Of a stretch of 64,000 nt of DNA, positions 10,232 to 20,175 are shown one piece after another. The translations under genes were made by a program, and so were the position numbers. This stretch comes from Prinia subflava (Eukaryota; Chordata; Aves; Passeriformes; Cisticolidae): positions 3,038,001-3,102,000 of the forward strand of contig NW_026960608.1 in the NCBI RefSeq assembly GCF_021018805.1, in the 5' to 3' direction. Numbering within the stretch: the stretch's first letter is position 1; every line of letters starts with the position of its first letter. A model generated the notes under the pieces. It was not told where the DNA came from. It ran no database searches and saw nothing but the letters and a program-made list of their open reading frames with translations.

Positions 10232-11065
10232 CTGTTGCCGTAGAACAGCCTTGTTCTGCACCGTTACCTGAATCTGCTGGCAGATTTGGGACCGGTCCTT
10301 GGCACAGCCGAGATTCAGAGCTAGCTGGGATTCTTCCGGCCGTGTCAGTTATGTTTTACTTTAGTATGAATTTAGTGTTGGTAACACTGAGCAAGGTTAA
10401 GATTCACTATTTTTAGATCTGAGTCATGTTATGTTTTATTACTTTGATATCCTGTTATGGCTAAGTTCTATTGACTTAATTCTGTTAAAGATTTATTTCT
10501 GCCAAAATTAATTTATACCGAGTTTAAGTGTTGTTTAATCTAAATTATCCTGGGTTTTGTTAAAATATGCTTGTCTAAATTACAAGACACAGTTATTTTC
10601 TTCTAGAGATAAGATGGAGCCAACTGAAACAGCTGTAATGAAACATTGCTAACACCTGCTTATGGATATAAGAAGATGCAGTTCATTAAATCCTTGATTT
10701 CCTCGCAGATTCGACGGGTGTCAATGCTTTGCGCTGGTTATTTAACATGATCATTTATTGCAATCTCTGCTGTTTTATCTTCCATAGGTAACACAGAAGA
10801 GTGAGTGATGGTTCTACAGTTATGGTTGTTATCAATTGTAAGTTGTTTAGTGCTTTCCTTTGTTTCATTTTCCTGTCATAGATACATGAATGTTTGGAAA
10901 AATATTATCTCAATTTCCTGAGACAGTTGCTACTGATGTTTTGATCTCATGACGTGAATTCACTGATTTTTATAACAGACATTATTCATAAGATAGTATT
11001 ACCTTACTTGTAGCCGGCTGTTTCATAAACTTTAACATATCTTTGTGTAATTATCTATAAGACAC
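10232..11065. other. Nothing recognised
   Basis: AT-rich sequence with no convincing ORF, repeat or RNA. Confidence 0.3.
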
Positions 11066-11390
11066 GTGTCATTTTGGGACCTCTCTTTTTTGTTCTCTAG
11101 CTCCAGATGCATCTCCTTGAACAGGCTCTCTAGCTCTTCCCTGCACTGGCTCTTCTCAGTCTTTAGTCTCTTCTCTTGTTTCAGTAAGCTTCTATTGCTT
11201 GATCCAGTGCTGTTTCATGATTTTTACCTATTTCCAGAGTTCCAGGATAAGATATCTGGATTTCATCAAAAGCCTCATCTAAAGTGATGGTCTTGTGGTC
11301 CTTGTGAGAGAGGATGGAACACGGGATGCGGATGCAATCCTGACAGTGGTCACATGACGGACACCAAAAATGGTGGCAAGCATCACCCAT
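11066..11390 (-). pseudogene. Possible B-box/coiled-coil (TRIM-like) remnant
   Basis: On the minus strand, 11390-11181 reads with a Cys/His pattern (CPSCDHCQDC, then C..C..SHKDHKT) followed by TLDEAFDEIQ. Another frame then continues with a charged heptad-like stretch (KQEKRLKTEKSQCREELESL). This order, a zinc-binding B-box end leading into a coiled coil, is that of TRIM-type proteins. There is a frame change between the parts near 11185 and no RING or C-terminal domain was found. It is not retroviral and may be a processed-gene or exon relic. I cannot name the parent gene. Confidence 0.35.
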
Positions 11391-12225
11391 TTATTATCCT
11401 ACAGTAAAACTTTCATATCTTTTTGTTTTTGTTTTTTTTTTTTCTCTGTGAAATTCCACAGGCAGCATCTCACAACATGACCAGCTAACTGACTCTTTTA
11501 TAATACACATCCTTATTGAACACAGCTGCAACTTCTTAATGGCAAGGCTGCTTCCACTCTTTGGTAATCAGATGTAGTCCCAGTCATTTTCCCAGATGCA
11601 CTCTAGCAGTTTGCTGCACCTGAGCTATCTCCTTATTGAGAGGCATGTTTCTAGAATATGTTGGGGAGACCCTACCAATTAAGGCCTGGGTCTTGGCCAA
11701 GCCCTGGCCCTACCTAGTCAGGAAATAGTCCAGCAAACCCAGGTGTTTTCTGCACCAAAACTATATTCAAGTCACTTTGACTTGGCAATTTGACCCTATA
11801 ACAATATGACAGCTGGATCTATTTTTAAAGTGAGCCTGGAAACCTTTCCCGGGAATGGTTATCCATGTCCTCACTGAAACAAGGGTTGTCAGCTGTTGCA
11901 GACTCTGGGTGACGGTACAGTATTTAGGGAATCGATAATCCATTGTTTTCAAATACCACCCTATGTCATCTGTGTTGCCAATTACGTGCACTATCTACCT
12001 CATTCTTGCTTAATGTTTCTTGTTTCACTACATTTATGGTTTTATTTTAATGCTCCTTTCATGTTCATAACAAGATACATGGGTGTTATTTTTAAAACAA
12101 AAAAAGAAGGGAGAATTGACACCTTAAGAACATTCAAATAATGCAATATATATACTAGAAATATTGACAGCAGATCATTTTAAATAATGCAATATTTTAA
12201 AAAGATGATCAAATTTGATCCCCAA
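11391..12225. other. Nothing recognised
   Basis: Open frames here are short and unconvincing. A T-run is at about 11425-11442. Confidence 0.3.
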
Positions 12226-12556
12226 TTTATTGGCGATTGATTCAGAGACGGGAAGACTGATTCGGTGATCAGAATTCCATTTTGCTCAAGTTTCTCAAAA
12301 GCTTATATACTAATTCAAACAGGCTAATAATTTCTACCACAATAATCAGGCTAAAAATAACACAGAAAACTCATGCATTTTACAACAATTCTTTGCTCGC
12401 AGAAGTTGATTGAATCCTCTCTCTTCCAGTAAGCAGGTGTAATCCCATCTTCTGTAATCTTCACAGTTCTGTTTGTTCCTGCCATGGCATCTTGGTTATC
12501 AAACCAGCTATGCTAATCAAGTCTGTTTGACTCTCTGTCTTGTGTATTCCCACACC
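12226..12556 (-). repeat. LTR relic, same family as 61197-61524
   Basis: Sequence such as GGAAGACTGATTCGGTGATCAGAAT and CGCAGAAGTTGATTGAATC matches the LTR at about 61215-61524 in the same orientation. The minus-sense start would be TGTGGGAATACACAAGACAG at 12556. Edges are approximate. Confidence 0.45.
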
Positions 12557-13245
12557 AACTGAGTGTGCAATGGCAAGGCCTAGCTGATTTACTAACCTAG
12601 GGAGAAGGTATGCATATGTTTTTATCACCAACAGGTTAAAAGTGGTTTCCTGCTCATTTGAACAGACATTGGTCACCTCTGAGAAAATGAGGCCCAGTGA
12701 GAAGAGAGGTGACCTAGTCACTATTCAGCCTTTGTAGCCAGGACAGGAACAGAAGTAGGACTGCCAGAACATAACTGTGTCTGGAGACTTAGAGAGACAA
12801 CCTATCAACAGAGGCCTTATGTCCTACAGTATTCGTCATGGTATTGTGTTCCTACTAACCTTCCTCAGTTATTCCCTGTTCCAGGCTCCCAGAAAGACAT
12901 TCAGTCATGTCAGAGTTAACATTTCCAGCTAATGGGCTTCCTCCTGCCTAAACAGCACAACTCCTGAGTTCCAGTCATATGAACTGTAGAACAGTAACCA
13001 TCTATTTCCACTTCCTAGGAGACATTGGACATTATCTTTTTGTTTTCCTATACTGGGAGTCTCTTTATCAGTGACATGATTGTATTTAATAAGTTTTGTT
13101 GATTGTAATCTGTCTTTCATGTATCTTATCCCGTATCTAATAGATAACCAGCAATAACTTTAACAAGATAATAACCTCACAGGAGTGAACTGTTCTAATA
13201 TCAGACTACATAAGTTGTTTACTTTTAACAAACAGAAGGGGTAAC
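12557..13245. other. ERV-derived fragments, mostly unrecognised
   Basis: About 12660-12720 matches, in inverted orientation, the pol-flanking stretch at about 61940-62020, so a piece of that ERV family has been rearranged here. The AACAAACAGAAGGGGTAA purine run at about 13228-13245 looks like the polypurine tract of the LTR that follows. Confidence 0.35.
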
Positions 13246-13670
13246 CGTTGCATATAGGTAAAAACCTTACAAAAGAAAGGGCCTTATAAAATCATGGCTT
13301 AGGCCTGCTACTCCGGCTAAGTGCAGCTAGCAGCTAGTCTGTTCAATTCCCATGAGAAAGAATTATGAGAATGAAAATCAGTTTGCATAACAATCTATTC
13401 TTGCAAGAAAAATAGGTTACACCTGCAAAAACAAGAAATCTATCCCATGAGAATCAGTGAACAAAATATGTAAACTATCTAGAAACAGAAAGGTTTGATG
13501 GACATGCACCCTGGCCATTTACCGACCAATAAACTGAGTGTCAGTATATTGTAAACCGATTGGATTTAACACGGTGCCTTCTGATATTCCTATAAAAATA
13601 TGAGCTGTGCAACAAAGATGGGGCTTTTCTGCATGAAGAAACTAGAGTCCTGTCTGTTTATATTGCAACA
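13246..13670 (+). repeat. 3' LTR of the 5.8-13.7 kb ERV
   Basis: A 425-bp partner of the LTR at 5785-6866. The first base is C instead of T, and the end TTGCAACA is kept. A purine run precedes it. It carries the empty site of the family A insertion. By eye it differs from the first LTR at roughly 5 percent of positions plus a 6-bp indel. Flanks CTTACA (left of 5785) and CTTAGG (right of 13670) share only four bases. Confidence 0.65.
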
Positions 13671-13909
13671 CTTAGGTATTAGGCATCTTGAGAAGTCTGT
13701 ACCTCTCAAGTACCTAAGCCAATGGGGAAAGAGAGAGGAAAATGCAGCTGGGAAATTAGGATTAAAAGGAGACTGCGTCCTCCAAAAATTTGAGAGATTC
13801 CAGGAGAAATGCCCCATGGCCTCTCCCTTTATTTGAATAAAGTTAGAGGACTCCTCTGTCTCCTTTTGGGACATAAACCTCTGGTGTTAGTGGATTAATT
13901 TTCCTGATG
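13671..13909 (+). repeat. Partial LTR, family B
   Basis: CCAATGGGGAAAGAGAG, TTAAAAGGAG, AATAAAG and a CA end match the LTR at 2839-3310 in inverted orientation. Its first part is missing at the junction with 13670. Confidence 0.45.
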
Positions 13910-14273
13910 CATCCAACACCAATTTGATGTGAATAAGCAGACACTCCTTTCTTCAGAAGCCAGGAACACGGGGGATAACGCCTCCAAAAACGTGTTCCAC
14001 TTAACAAACAAAACCCATCCATTTTATATACTTTTTCTGCTGAATCATCTTTACATAAGTTCTTTTACTTGCTATGCATACTGTGCCCACTCTTAAATCT
14101 AACCTTTGAATTCATTGGTTCCAATAGCTAATAAACTCCTTCCCCCATCCTTGGCTATTGAACTGCTTGGTTTTTGAGGAAACTGGATGTAACAGATACA
14201 GCTGGACTATATCTCCACAGATGATTTGGCTTAACAGATAGCAGCTCGACCAGCATAGCTCGAAGTAAACAAG
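13910..14273. other. Flank of the provirus, nothing recognised
   Basis: AT-rich, with AATAAACTCC near 14131. This is the target DNA to the left of the provirus. Confidence 0.3.
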
Positions 14274-14279
14274 TCCCTG

Positions 14280-14606
14280 TGAAAATAAATCCTCCTTTTT
14301 AATCCCTGTGAAGTTCCAAGCTAGCTCAGGCCTTCTCAGGCTTTGGAGGAATATTTCATAGACAAGAAAAAGGACCCAAAAGAGGCTCTGACCCTCAGCT
14401 GCAGATCAAGATGTTTATTCCAGGTGGTCTCCAGAGGGAAAGAGGGCATGCACAAAGGAACAGGGTCTTTTCTCAGCTCTTGCCAGGGAGGAGCAATTTG
14501 GAACACAGCCAGTGGGGTCAGAAAGGGAAGGAAGGGTCAAACTACATGGTACAAGCTCTAGGGGTCCCTGAGGGGGGAGAGACCATTCCCACAGGGGAAT
14601 GTAACA
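14280..14606 (-). repeat. 3' LTR of the provirus
   Basis: In the minus sense it starts TGTTACATTCCCCTGTGGG and ends ATTTATTTTCA. Polyadenylation signal AATAAA is at 14414-14419 (complement). No obvious TATA box. Confidence 0.9.
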
Positions 14607-14622
14607 TCTCCTCCTTTTTTTT
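14607..14622 (-). promoter_or_regulatory. Polypurine tract
   Basis: On the minus strand AAAAAAAAGGAGGAGA lies directly against the 3' LTR, the place where plus-strand DNA synthesis is primed. Confidence 0.85.
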
Positions 14623-14648
14623 GTTTAAAAAGATACCAAGAAAAACCA

Positions 14649-15995
14649 TCAAGTTAATTTTGACGTGGAGTGTGGGTTTTCCCACCACTTATGATTGGTA
14701 GGGAAATCAGACCGCTTTAGGTTTGCCAGCTCTATGTGGTTGACTTCTGAGGTAGAAGGTATGAGGCTGTTAATAGCCTTGAAAATCAAACAGCGTAGGA
14801 TTCCGAATGCTATTGTTACAAGGAAAAGAATAATAAAAAATAACAAAATTGTTTTAACTATAGAAGTCCACCACCCTGTGAATCCCCAGCCCTTGAACAG
14901 TTCCCTGATCCAATCTTCAGATTCTTGCTTCACTTGTCTGATCATGTTGTTTATGCTTCGGAGGGCAGCATGGATGTTTGGAGCTTTTGAGGACAGATTC
15001 ATGCAACAGAGTCCTTCAAATTCCTGGCATTCATGTCCATGCAGTAACAAAAGAAAATCAATAGCGGCGCGGTTCTGGATGGTGGCCTGTCTGGTAATTT
15101 CCTCGTCTTCTAGGAGAGAGCTGATGGCGATGGATGTTAAGTTTGCCTGTTTGACCACCCAGCACTCTAGATGGCCCAATTCACCTAGAGCTTTGGCTGC
15201 TGCTACCCACGGAAGAAACAGGGATACAGCAACTCTTTTTGACTTTGCCCAATGAAAAATTTCTGAATTACAATTTGGGTCCAGATTATCAGCACTCCTC
15301 TTCTGAATTTTGTTTGCTGATTTGTTTTTGTGAGTCCATTCGCCAATTAAAGTTTGGTTGGGTGTCAATACGGACAATCGCCCTATGGTACATGGCCCTC
15401 CTAAAAGCCGGGATGGAATTCCTGCCCATGCCCGATCCCCACAAACCAAGAACAATCCCTTAGGGAGGCTTCTGGGGCTAGAGTGAGATGGGTTGTCTGC
15501 TGCAATGTGGCTTATATTATGACACCACCTCTTTGCAGTAAACTCTCCCCGGAATTGTCTTATGAGGTGGTACGCGTCAGTGCTAGAAGGTTTTGGGATG
15601 ACAGAAAAATGTATGCAGTATGTTGCAGGGGAGGAACCCAATAGTTCTAACTCTTGGGGCTCCTGAGCTACCTTGGGCAAACTCCGCACCCATTCCTCTA
15701 AGGGGTTCATGGCCACCACAGCTTGCTTTTGGTGATCCTTGTGTGGCTGGGGGGTGTGTGGCTCTGGAATTTCGTTGGACCTGTATTTGTTCAAACCTGC
15801 TTGAAATTCTCCAGCCTGCAAAGGAATTCCTACCAGACAGGTGGACATAGGGTTCTTAGCTTCTGCAGTGGACAAACATATGTTTTCCTGCTGAAGTGTC
15901 TGTGCCAGGGTCACCCAGACGTTCTGAGGGACGATCCATGCAGCTGCCAGACTGTTCAGCATTAGCAGGATGACAACTTGGATGGGGTTCATCAT
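14649..15995 (-). CDS. env: ERV envelope glycoprotein, open 448-codon frame
   Basis: Predicted surface plus transmembrane envelope precursor. Seen: an N-terminal hydrophobic leader (about residues 4-19), several N-glycosylation sites, and basic cleavage candidates KIQKR (about 229-233) and KSKR (251-254). The second is followed by an apolar fusion-peptide-like stretch (VAVSLFLPWVAAAKAL). Then come a heptad region with QNRAAIDFLL, CQEFEGLCC (323-331, a CX6CC motif), a single membrane span at about 377-405 and a 43-residue tail. I see no CXXC in the surface part, which is shorter than in most gamma-type Envs, so an in-frame deletion there is possible. The start was chosen because two ATGs precede the leader. 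It ends just before the polypurine tract. It is the only long uninterrupted gene in this provirus. Whether it is expressed cannot be read from sequence. Confidence 0.8.
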   Translation of the reverse strand: MMNPIQVVILLMLNSLAAAWIVPQNVWVTLAQTLQQENICLSTAEAKNPMSTCLVGIPLQAGEFQAGLNKYRSNEIPEPHTPQPHKDHQKQAVVAMNPLEEWVRSLPKVAQEPQELELLGSSPATYCIHFSVIPKPSSTDAYHLIRQFRGEFTAKRWCHNISHIAADNPSHSSPRSLPKGLFLVCGDRAWAGIPSRLLGGPCTIGRLSVLTPNQTLIGEWTHKNKSANKIQKRSADNLDPNCNSEIFHWAKSKRVAVSLFLPWVAAAKALGELGHLECWVVKQANLTSIAISSLLEDEEITRQATIQNRAAIDFLLLLHGHECQEFEGLCCMNLSSKAPNIHAALRSINNMIRQVKQESEDWIRELFKGWGFTGWWTSIVKTILLFFIILFLVTIAFGILRCLIFKAINSLIPSTSEVNHIELANLKRSDFPTNHKWWENPHSTSKLT

Positions 15996-16099
15996 AGGGT
16001 TGAGTGGGAGGTAGGTTTTCTCTAGAAGGGAAAAATAAACATTTTTAAAACATGTTAAAAGGTTCCTGTTTCTGCCAGAAGGAATCTACACCTAGGAAG

Positions 16100-16890
16100 A
16101 TTCTCTCTCTTCCATCCGGCGGCGTCTTCTCTTTGAAGCATCGCTTACTTGCTTCTTATCCCCTTCTGCTGGAGCTGGATTTTTGGGGACAAAAGGTTTC
16201 ACCCATTTCTGGGGAATCTACCGAGGGCCTGAGGGAGTAGCCACACATGCATAGCCACAACCCCAGGTCAGAAGCTCATAGGGACCTCTGGTTTCCCAAG
16301 TTTCAGGATCCCTAATCAAAACCAGTGGACGCTGAGACAATTTAAACTGATTACCACTGTTAAAATGACGTACCACAGGTGGACTCGTTCTCAAATGAAC
16401 AATTCAGAAAATTGATGGTAAGCATGGCTTTGCAGAGCTTCTGCTGTGGAGACATCCATGCAGCTGAGGTGTTCTGCCTAGCCAAAACCTGCTTGAGAGT
16501 CTGGTGTGCACGCTCAATCACAGCTTGACCTGTGGGGGAGTGGGGGATGCCAGTTTTATGCTCCACTCCCCACTGCTGGACAAATTCTAGAAACTCCTTG
16601 GACACATACGCTGGGCCGTTATCAGTTTTGATTGTTTTTGGAATTCCCAACACTGCAAAAGCTTGCACCAGGTGCTGCTTGGCATGTACAGACTTTTCTC
16701 CTGCGTGGGCAGAGGCATACACTGCACTCGAATATGTGTCAATGCTCACATGAACATATTTGAGGCGACCAAAACTAGGAATGTGCGTGCTGTCTGTCTG
16801 CCACACTTCACGGCTGCCCAGGCCCCTGGGGTTAACCCCCACGCCCATCGATGGCATGGCCTGGAGCTGGCAGTTGGGACAGGTACCCAC
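16100..16890 (-). pseudogene. pol: ERV integrase, catalytic core and C-terminal part (broken)
   Basis: The catalytic residues of the DDE triad are all present: D in WQTDSTH (about 16800), D in KTDNGPAY (about 16615) and E in AVIERAHQTLK (about 16515). The frame 16890-16360 ends after the core. The C-terminal domain goes on in another frame with a GPY-type motif (GPYELLTWGCGYA, about 16280) and a stop near 16217, then runs to about 16100 before env. The zinc-binding part lies just upstream and includes CPNC at about 16880. At least one frameshift and one stop make it a pseudogene. Confidence 0.8.
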
Positions 16891-17400
16891 GATGGCTCAA
16901 GCCTGGCTCCGTGTTAGCTGGAATTGTCGGATCAGAGCCGACACATTTTGATGGTAGCGTTGGTGACTCAGTTTTGCCTGTTGGAAGACATCAGGGAGAT
17001 GTGCCTTTTCAACTGGTGCAGCAAGGGAGTCTGCCTGACGATTCCCCTCTGCGATCTCACCTGGCAAATCAGTGTGTGACCTCACATGCATCACGTAAAA
17101 CGGATGCTCTCGATGAGAAACCAAATAAATTAGCTTTGAAAGCAACCTGAAGAGATGTTCATTCTCTATTTCTTTGAGCACAGCCTGCTCCTCTCTGGAC
17201 ACTACTCCTGCCACATAGGCAGAGTCGGTTACCAAATTAATTGGTTCTGAGAACTTCTCAAAAGCTCTTACCACTGCGGCCAGTTCAGCCCCTTGGGGGG
17301 GATCCCTCCACAAACTCAACATCAGCTTCCCAGTGCTGAGTCCATGGGTTCCTCCAAGTCATCACCGACTTGCTGGAAGCCCCACATGCGTCTGTGAAGA
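16891..17400 (-). pseudogene. pol: ERV RNase H and integrase zinc-binding domain
   Basis: RNase H begins with TVFTDACG in the upstream frame (about 17395) and continues after a frameshift near 17300 with AELAAVVRAF and VTDSAYVAG, giving the usual Asp, Glu and Asp positions. The linker leads to a His-His pair (SHQRYHQN, about 16960) that with CPNC downstream forms the HHCC zinc site of integrase. The read frame stops near 16897. Confidence 0.8.
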
Positions 17401-18806
17401 CTGTGAGAGCTTTGAGTGGTCTCCGACTCCGCTTCTCGTGAGGAATGAGGTGGAATTCCTCATTGAACAACTTATGGGACGGGGCATGGACTGATATTTG
17501 TCCCCTGTAGCTGTCCAGAGATAATTGGAGACTGGCATTACTCTGCAGCAAATGCTCAAACATCTCTTTGGTCAATCTCTCAGGAGAGTTCTTTCCCTCC
17601 TCTGAAAGTCTGACCGGGAGGTGAATACATGCAAAGTCACAACCCGCCAAATCACACAATCTTACCCTGGCCTTCCGAATCAGCTGAGCTATCAACTCCT
17701 GTGGCTCTGTGATGGTCTTGGATTTTTGGTGAGAGAGGAAGAACCACTCTATGATCAAGAGTGAATCTTTCTGCTCCTCTATCCATTGAAAAATCAAACC
17801 ATGCAGATGTGGCAGCTTTCCTAGCACAATGAAATGGAAAGGCACCTTTGGCTCGCATCGATGAGCCTGCCTCTCTGACAAGGCTTTTTGTACCTTTTCG
17901 ATTGCTGTCTTCGCCTCTGGGGTCAGCTCCCTGGGAGACATCAGCTCCTTCTCCCCCTTCAATAAATTGAAGAGGGGTTCTAGATCTTGATTTGTGAGGC
18001 CTAGCCAGGGTCTTACCAAGTTCAAAGACCCACACAGGGATTGGAGATCTACTAGAGTTTTTGGATTGCAACCAATTTCTAGACTCTGCGGAACAACAGT
18101 CCTTGCAGTGATTTGCAAACCCAGGTACTTCCAAGGTGGCATCCTTTGAACCTTGTCCTCCTGTAATTGAAATGCAGCAGAGGTTAAAGCTTTAACCACT
18201 AGGTCAAGCGTGTGTTGGAGTACAGTCATTGGGGCCACACACAAGCACATCATCCATGTAGTGAAGGATGATGGCTTCTTTTCTCTTGGCGCATATCGGA
18301 GACAGTAATGAGGCTACATATTGTTGGCATATGAAAGGAGACGATTTCAGACCCTGGGGAAGGACCCTCGAGTGATAACGCTTCATTGGGGCTTGTCTAT
18401 TAACAGTGGGAACTGAGAAAGCAAACCGTGGGGCATCTTCAGGGTGCAATGGAATTTGGAAGAAACAGTCCTTGATGTCTAAGACAGCCAATTGCCAATC
18501 TCGGGGGAGCATTGTTGGAGTGGGCATCCCTGGTTGGAGAGGTCCCATGTCTTCTACTATTTTATTAATTTCTCGTAGATCATGGAACAACCTCCACTTG
18601 TCCTTCCCCGGTTTCTTTATTACAAAGATCGGGAAATTCCAGGGGCTTGTTGTCTCCACAATGTGTCCCTGAGCCAATTGCTCTTCCATGAGCTTTTCAA
18701 GCACCTTGAGTTTTTCTTTTCTCAAAGGCCACTGTGCTACCCATCTCAGGGTGTTTTCCAACCACTTTAACTTTTGGGTAGGGCGCTCCACAGTGGCTAT
18801 TTGCAA
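17401..18806 (-). pseudogene. pol: ERV reverse transcriptase (frameshifted)
   Basis: Fingers and palm lie in 18806-18204, with SPWNFPIFVIKK, LDIKDCFFQIPLHP, LPQGLKSSPFICQ and the active-site YMDD at 18249-18260. The thumb and connection domains lie in a second frame, 18253-17285 (PPWKYLGLQI, LQSLCGSLN). The two frames overlap at about 18204-18253, just after YMDD, so one indel separates them. The motifs and order are those of beta-like retroviral RT. The active-site residues are kept but the protein cannot be made whole. Confidence 0.85.
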
Positions 18807-19594
18807 AAATCCTGGGGTGTCTTAGGAATGACCAATTGGACTCCCCACTGGGACATGGTGTCCCTCCCCCACAGTGGGGCCTTATAATCTGCTACGAATG
18901 GGCGGACATTTGCCACCTTTCCGTCAGGTCCCTCAATTTGCACGATGTTTTTTGAAATCCTTGCCAATGTGATTCCTCCTATGCCCTGAAGTTTGCCAGC
19001 CACAGGTTGTAATTCCCAGTTTGATGGCCACATGCTTTGTGGGAATACGGTTATGTCCGCGCCTGTGTCTAAAATTTCTGCCACTAGGAGGCGCTCTGAC
19101 CCACAAGTAATGTTGCATGCCATAGAGGGTTTAGGTTCTCCCACCACTTCTGTCCAGTAGACCTCTGGTGATTTTCCATCTGCTGTGATCTCTGCTGGTA
19201 CCGGAATGGCTTGGGCAAGAATTTGCCCCTCTACAAGATAAAAGGGTGGGTGCATGCAGCGTACCAACAACATGAGGCCTATTATTTTTCCCTTAATGGT
19301 CATGGGAGCTATCTCAATTTCCAAGGGTGTGTGTGCTGTGTCCCCAATAACAAAATACTCACTGTCCAATCCCATGTGGTAAACCATCAGGTCCTGTGAG
19401 ATGTTTGACAGGTCCACTGTTATGACCATCCACTCAGTAGATCTGAAATGAAAACCTTTGGTAGTCACAAGCTTGAATCGGCCTAGTGGCTGCCAAACCT
19501 TGTTAGTTGAACATTTAACATTTACATTTTTCCGCAACCCCACACCATGTGACCCGTCCTCCTCCTTTTTTTTTAAGAGAGAGGCTTTTCCCAA
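18797..19594 (-). pseudogene. pro: ERV dUTPase-protease (pro)
   Basis: The frame of 265 codons covers a dUTPase-like part (about residues 45-125, ending in VEGQILAQAIPVP) and an aspartic protease with LDTGADITVFP (catalytic DTG at about 19060-19070) and a glycine-rich GRDTMSQWG end. It follows gag in a different frame, as expected for a gene reached by ribosomal frameshifting. The dUTPase part is poorly conserved. The frame itself is open, but its N-terminus is not well defined. Confidence 0.7.
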
Positions 19595-19659
19595 TGTGAG
19601 TCCGGCTGTATTTATATCTTTGCGCGTTGTAGTATCAGCAGCGGGTACGCGCTGTAAAT

Positions 19660-20175
19660 TCAGGTTTTTTGTTTGTTGAATTTCTTCTGCTTCTGGGTCT
19701 GAGGGCAGGTTCTGGCAAAGTGTCCTGGTTTCTTGCAGCGGAGGCAGTTGATGCGTTTCAGCTCATCTGTTGACATTGGTTGCCTGTTTGGGTTTGGTAC
19801 CGCAGGTACTTTAGGCTGTGGGTGTGCAGGTCTTGGATTTCCTTCAGATGTGCAGAACATTTCCGCCCTCCTTGAACAAGCCTCTGTCACCTGGGACAGA
19901 TTAGGCGGAGGTTCTAGGGGAAGGCTAAGAATAATTCTACGACAGGTCTCGTTAGCATTCCTTTGAGCCATCTCCTTAATCAGTTCTGCCTGCACCACGG
20001 GGTCTTGTACTTTTTGTTCCACCTGTGTCCTCAGACGATCAACAAACTGCAAGAAATTCTCTGTAGCAAATTGTTTAATATTGACGTAACTGCCTTTCCC
20101 TTCCATTGTTGGTAGCTGATAAAACATTTTCTCTGCAACAGCACTAATCTTAAGTAAAATTGGCTTGGATAACAC
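19660..20175 (-). pseudogene. gag: ERV gag: capsid C-terminal domain and nucleocapsid
   Basis: It contains the major homology region (FLQFVDRLRTQVEQK, about 20035-20060), a run of short helices and one zinc knuckle CLRCKKPGHFARTC (CX2CX4HX4C, about 19713-19752), followed by a lysine-rich tail to the stop at 19660. The preceding part is interrupted by a stop near 20180. Only one knuckle is visible, where many retroviruses have two. Confidence 0.8.

Noticed and set aside
5779..13676. Six-base target duplication for the Trp-type ERV (CTTACA/CTTAGG)
   Set aside because: Only four of six bases agree and the flanks belong to different LTR relics, so it is not secure evidence.
14695..15255. 186-codon plus-strand frame
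   Set aside because: Antisense shadow of the env gene.
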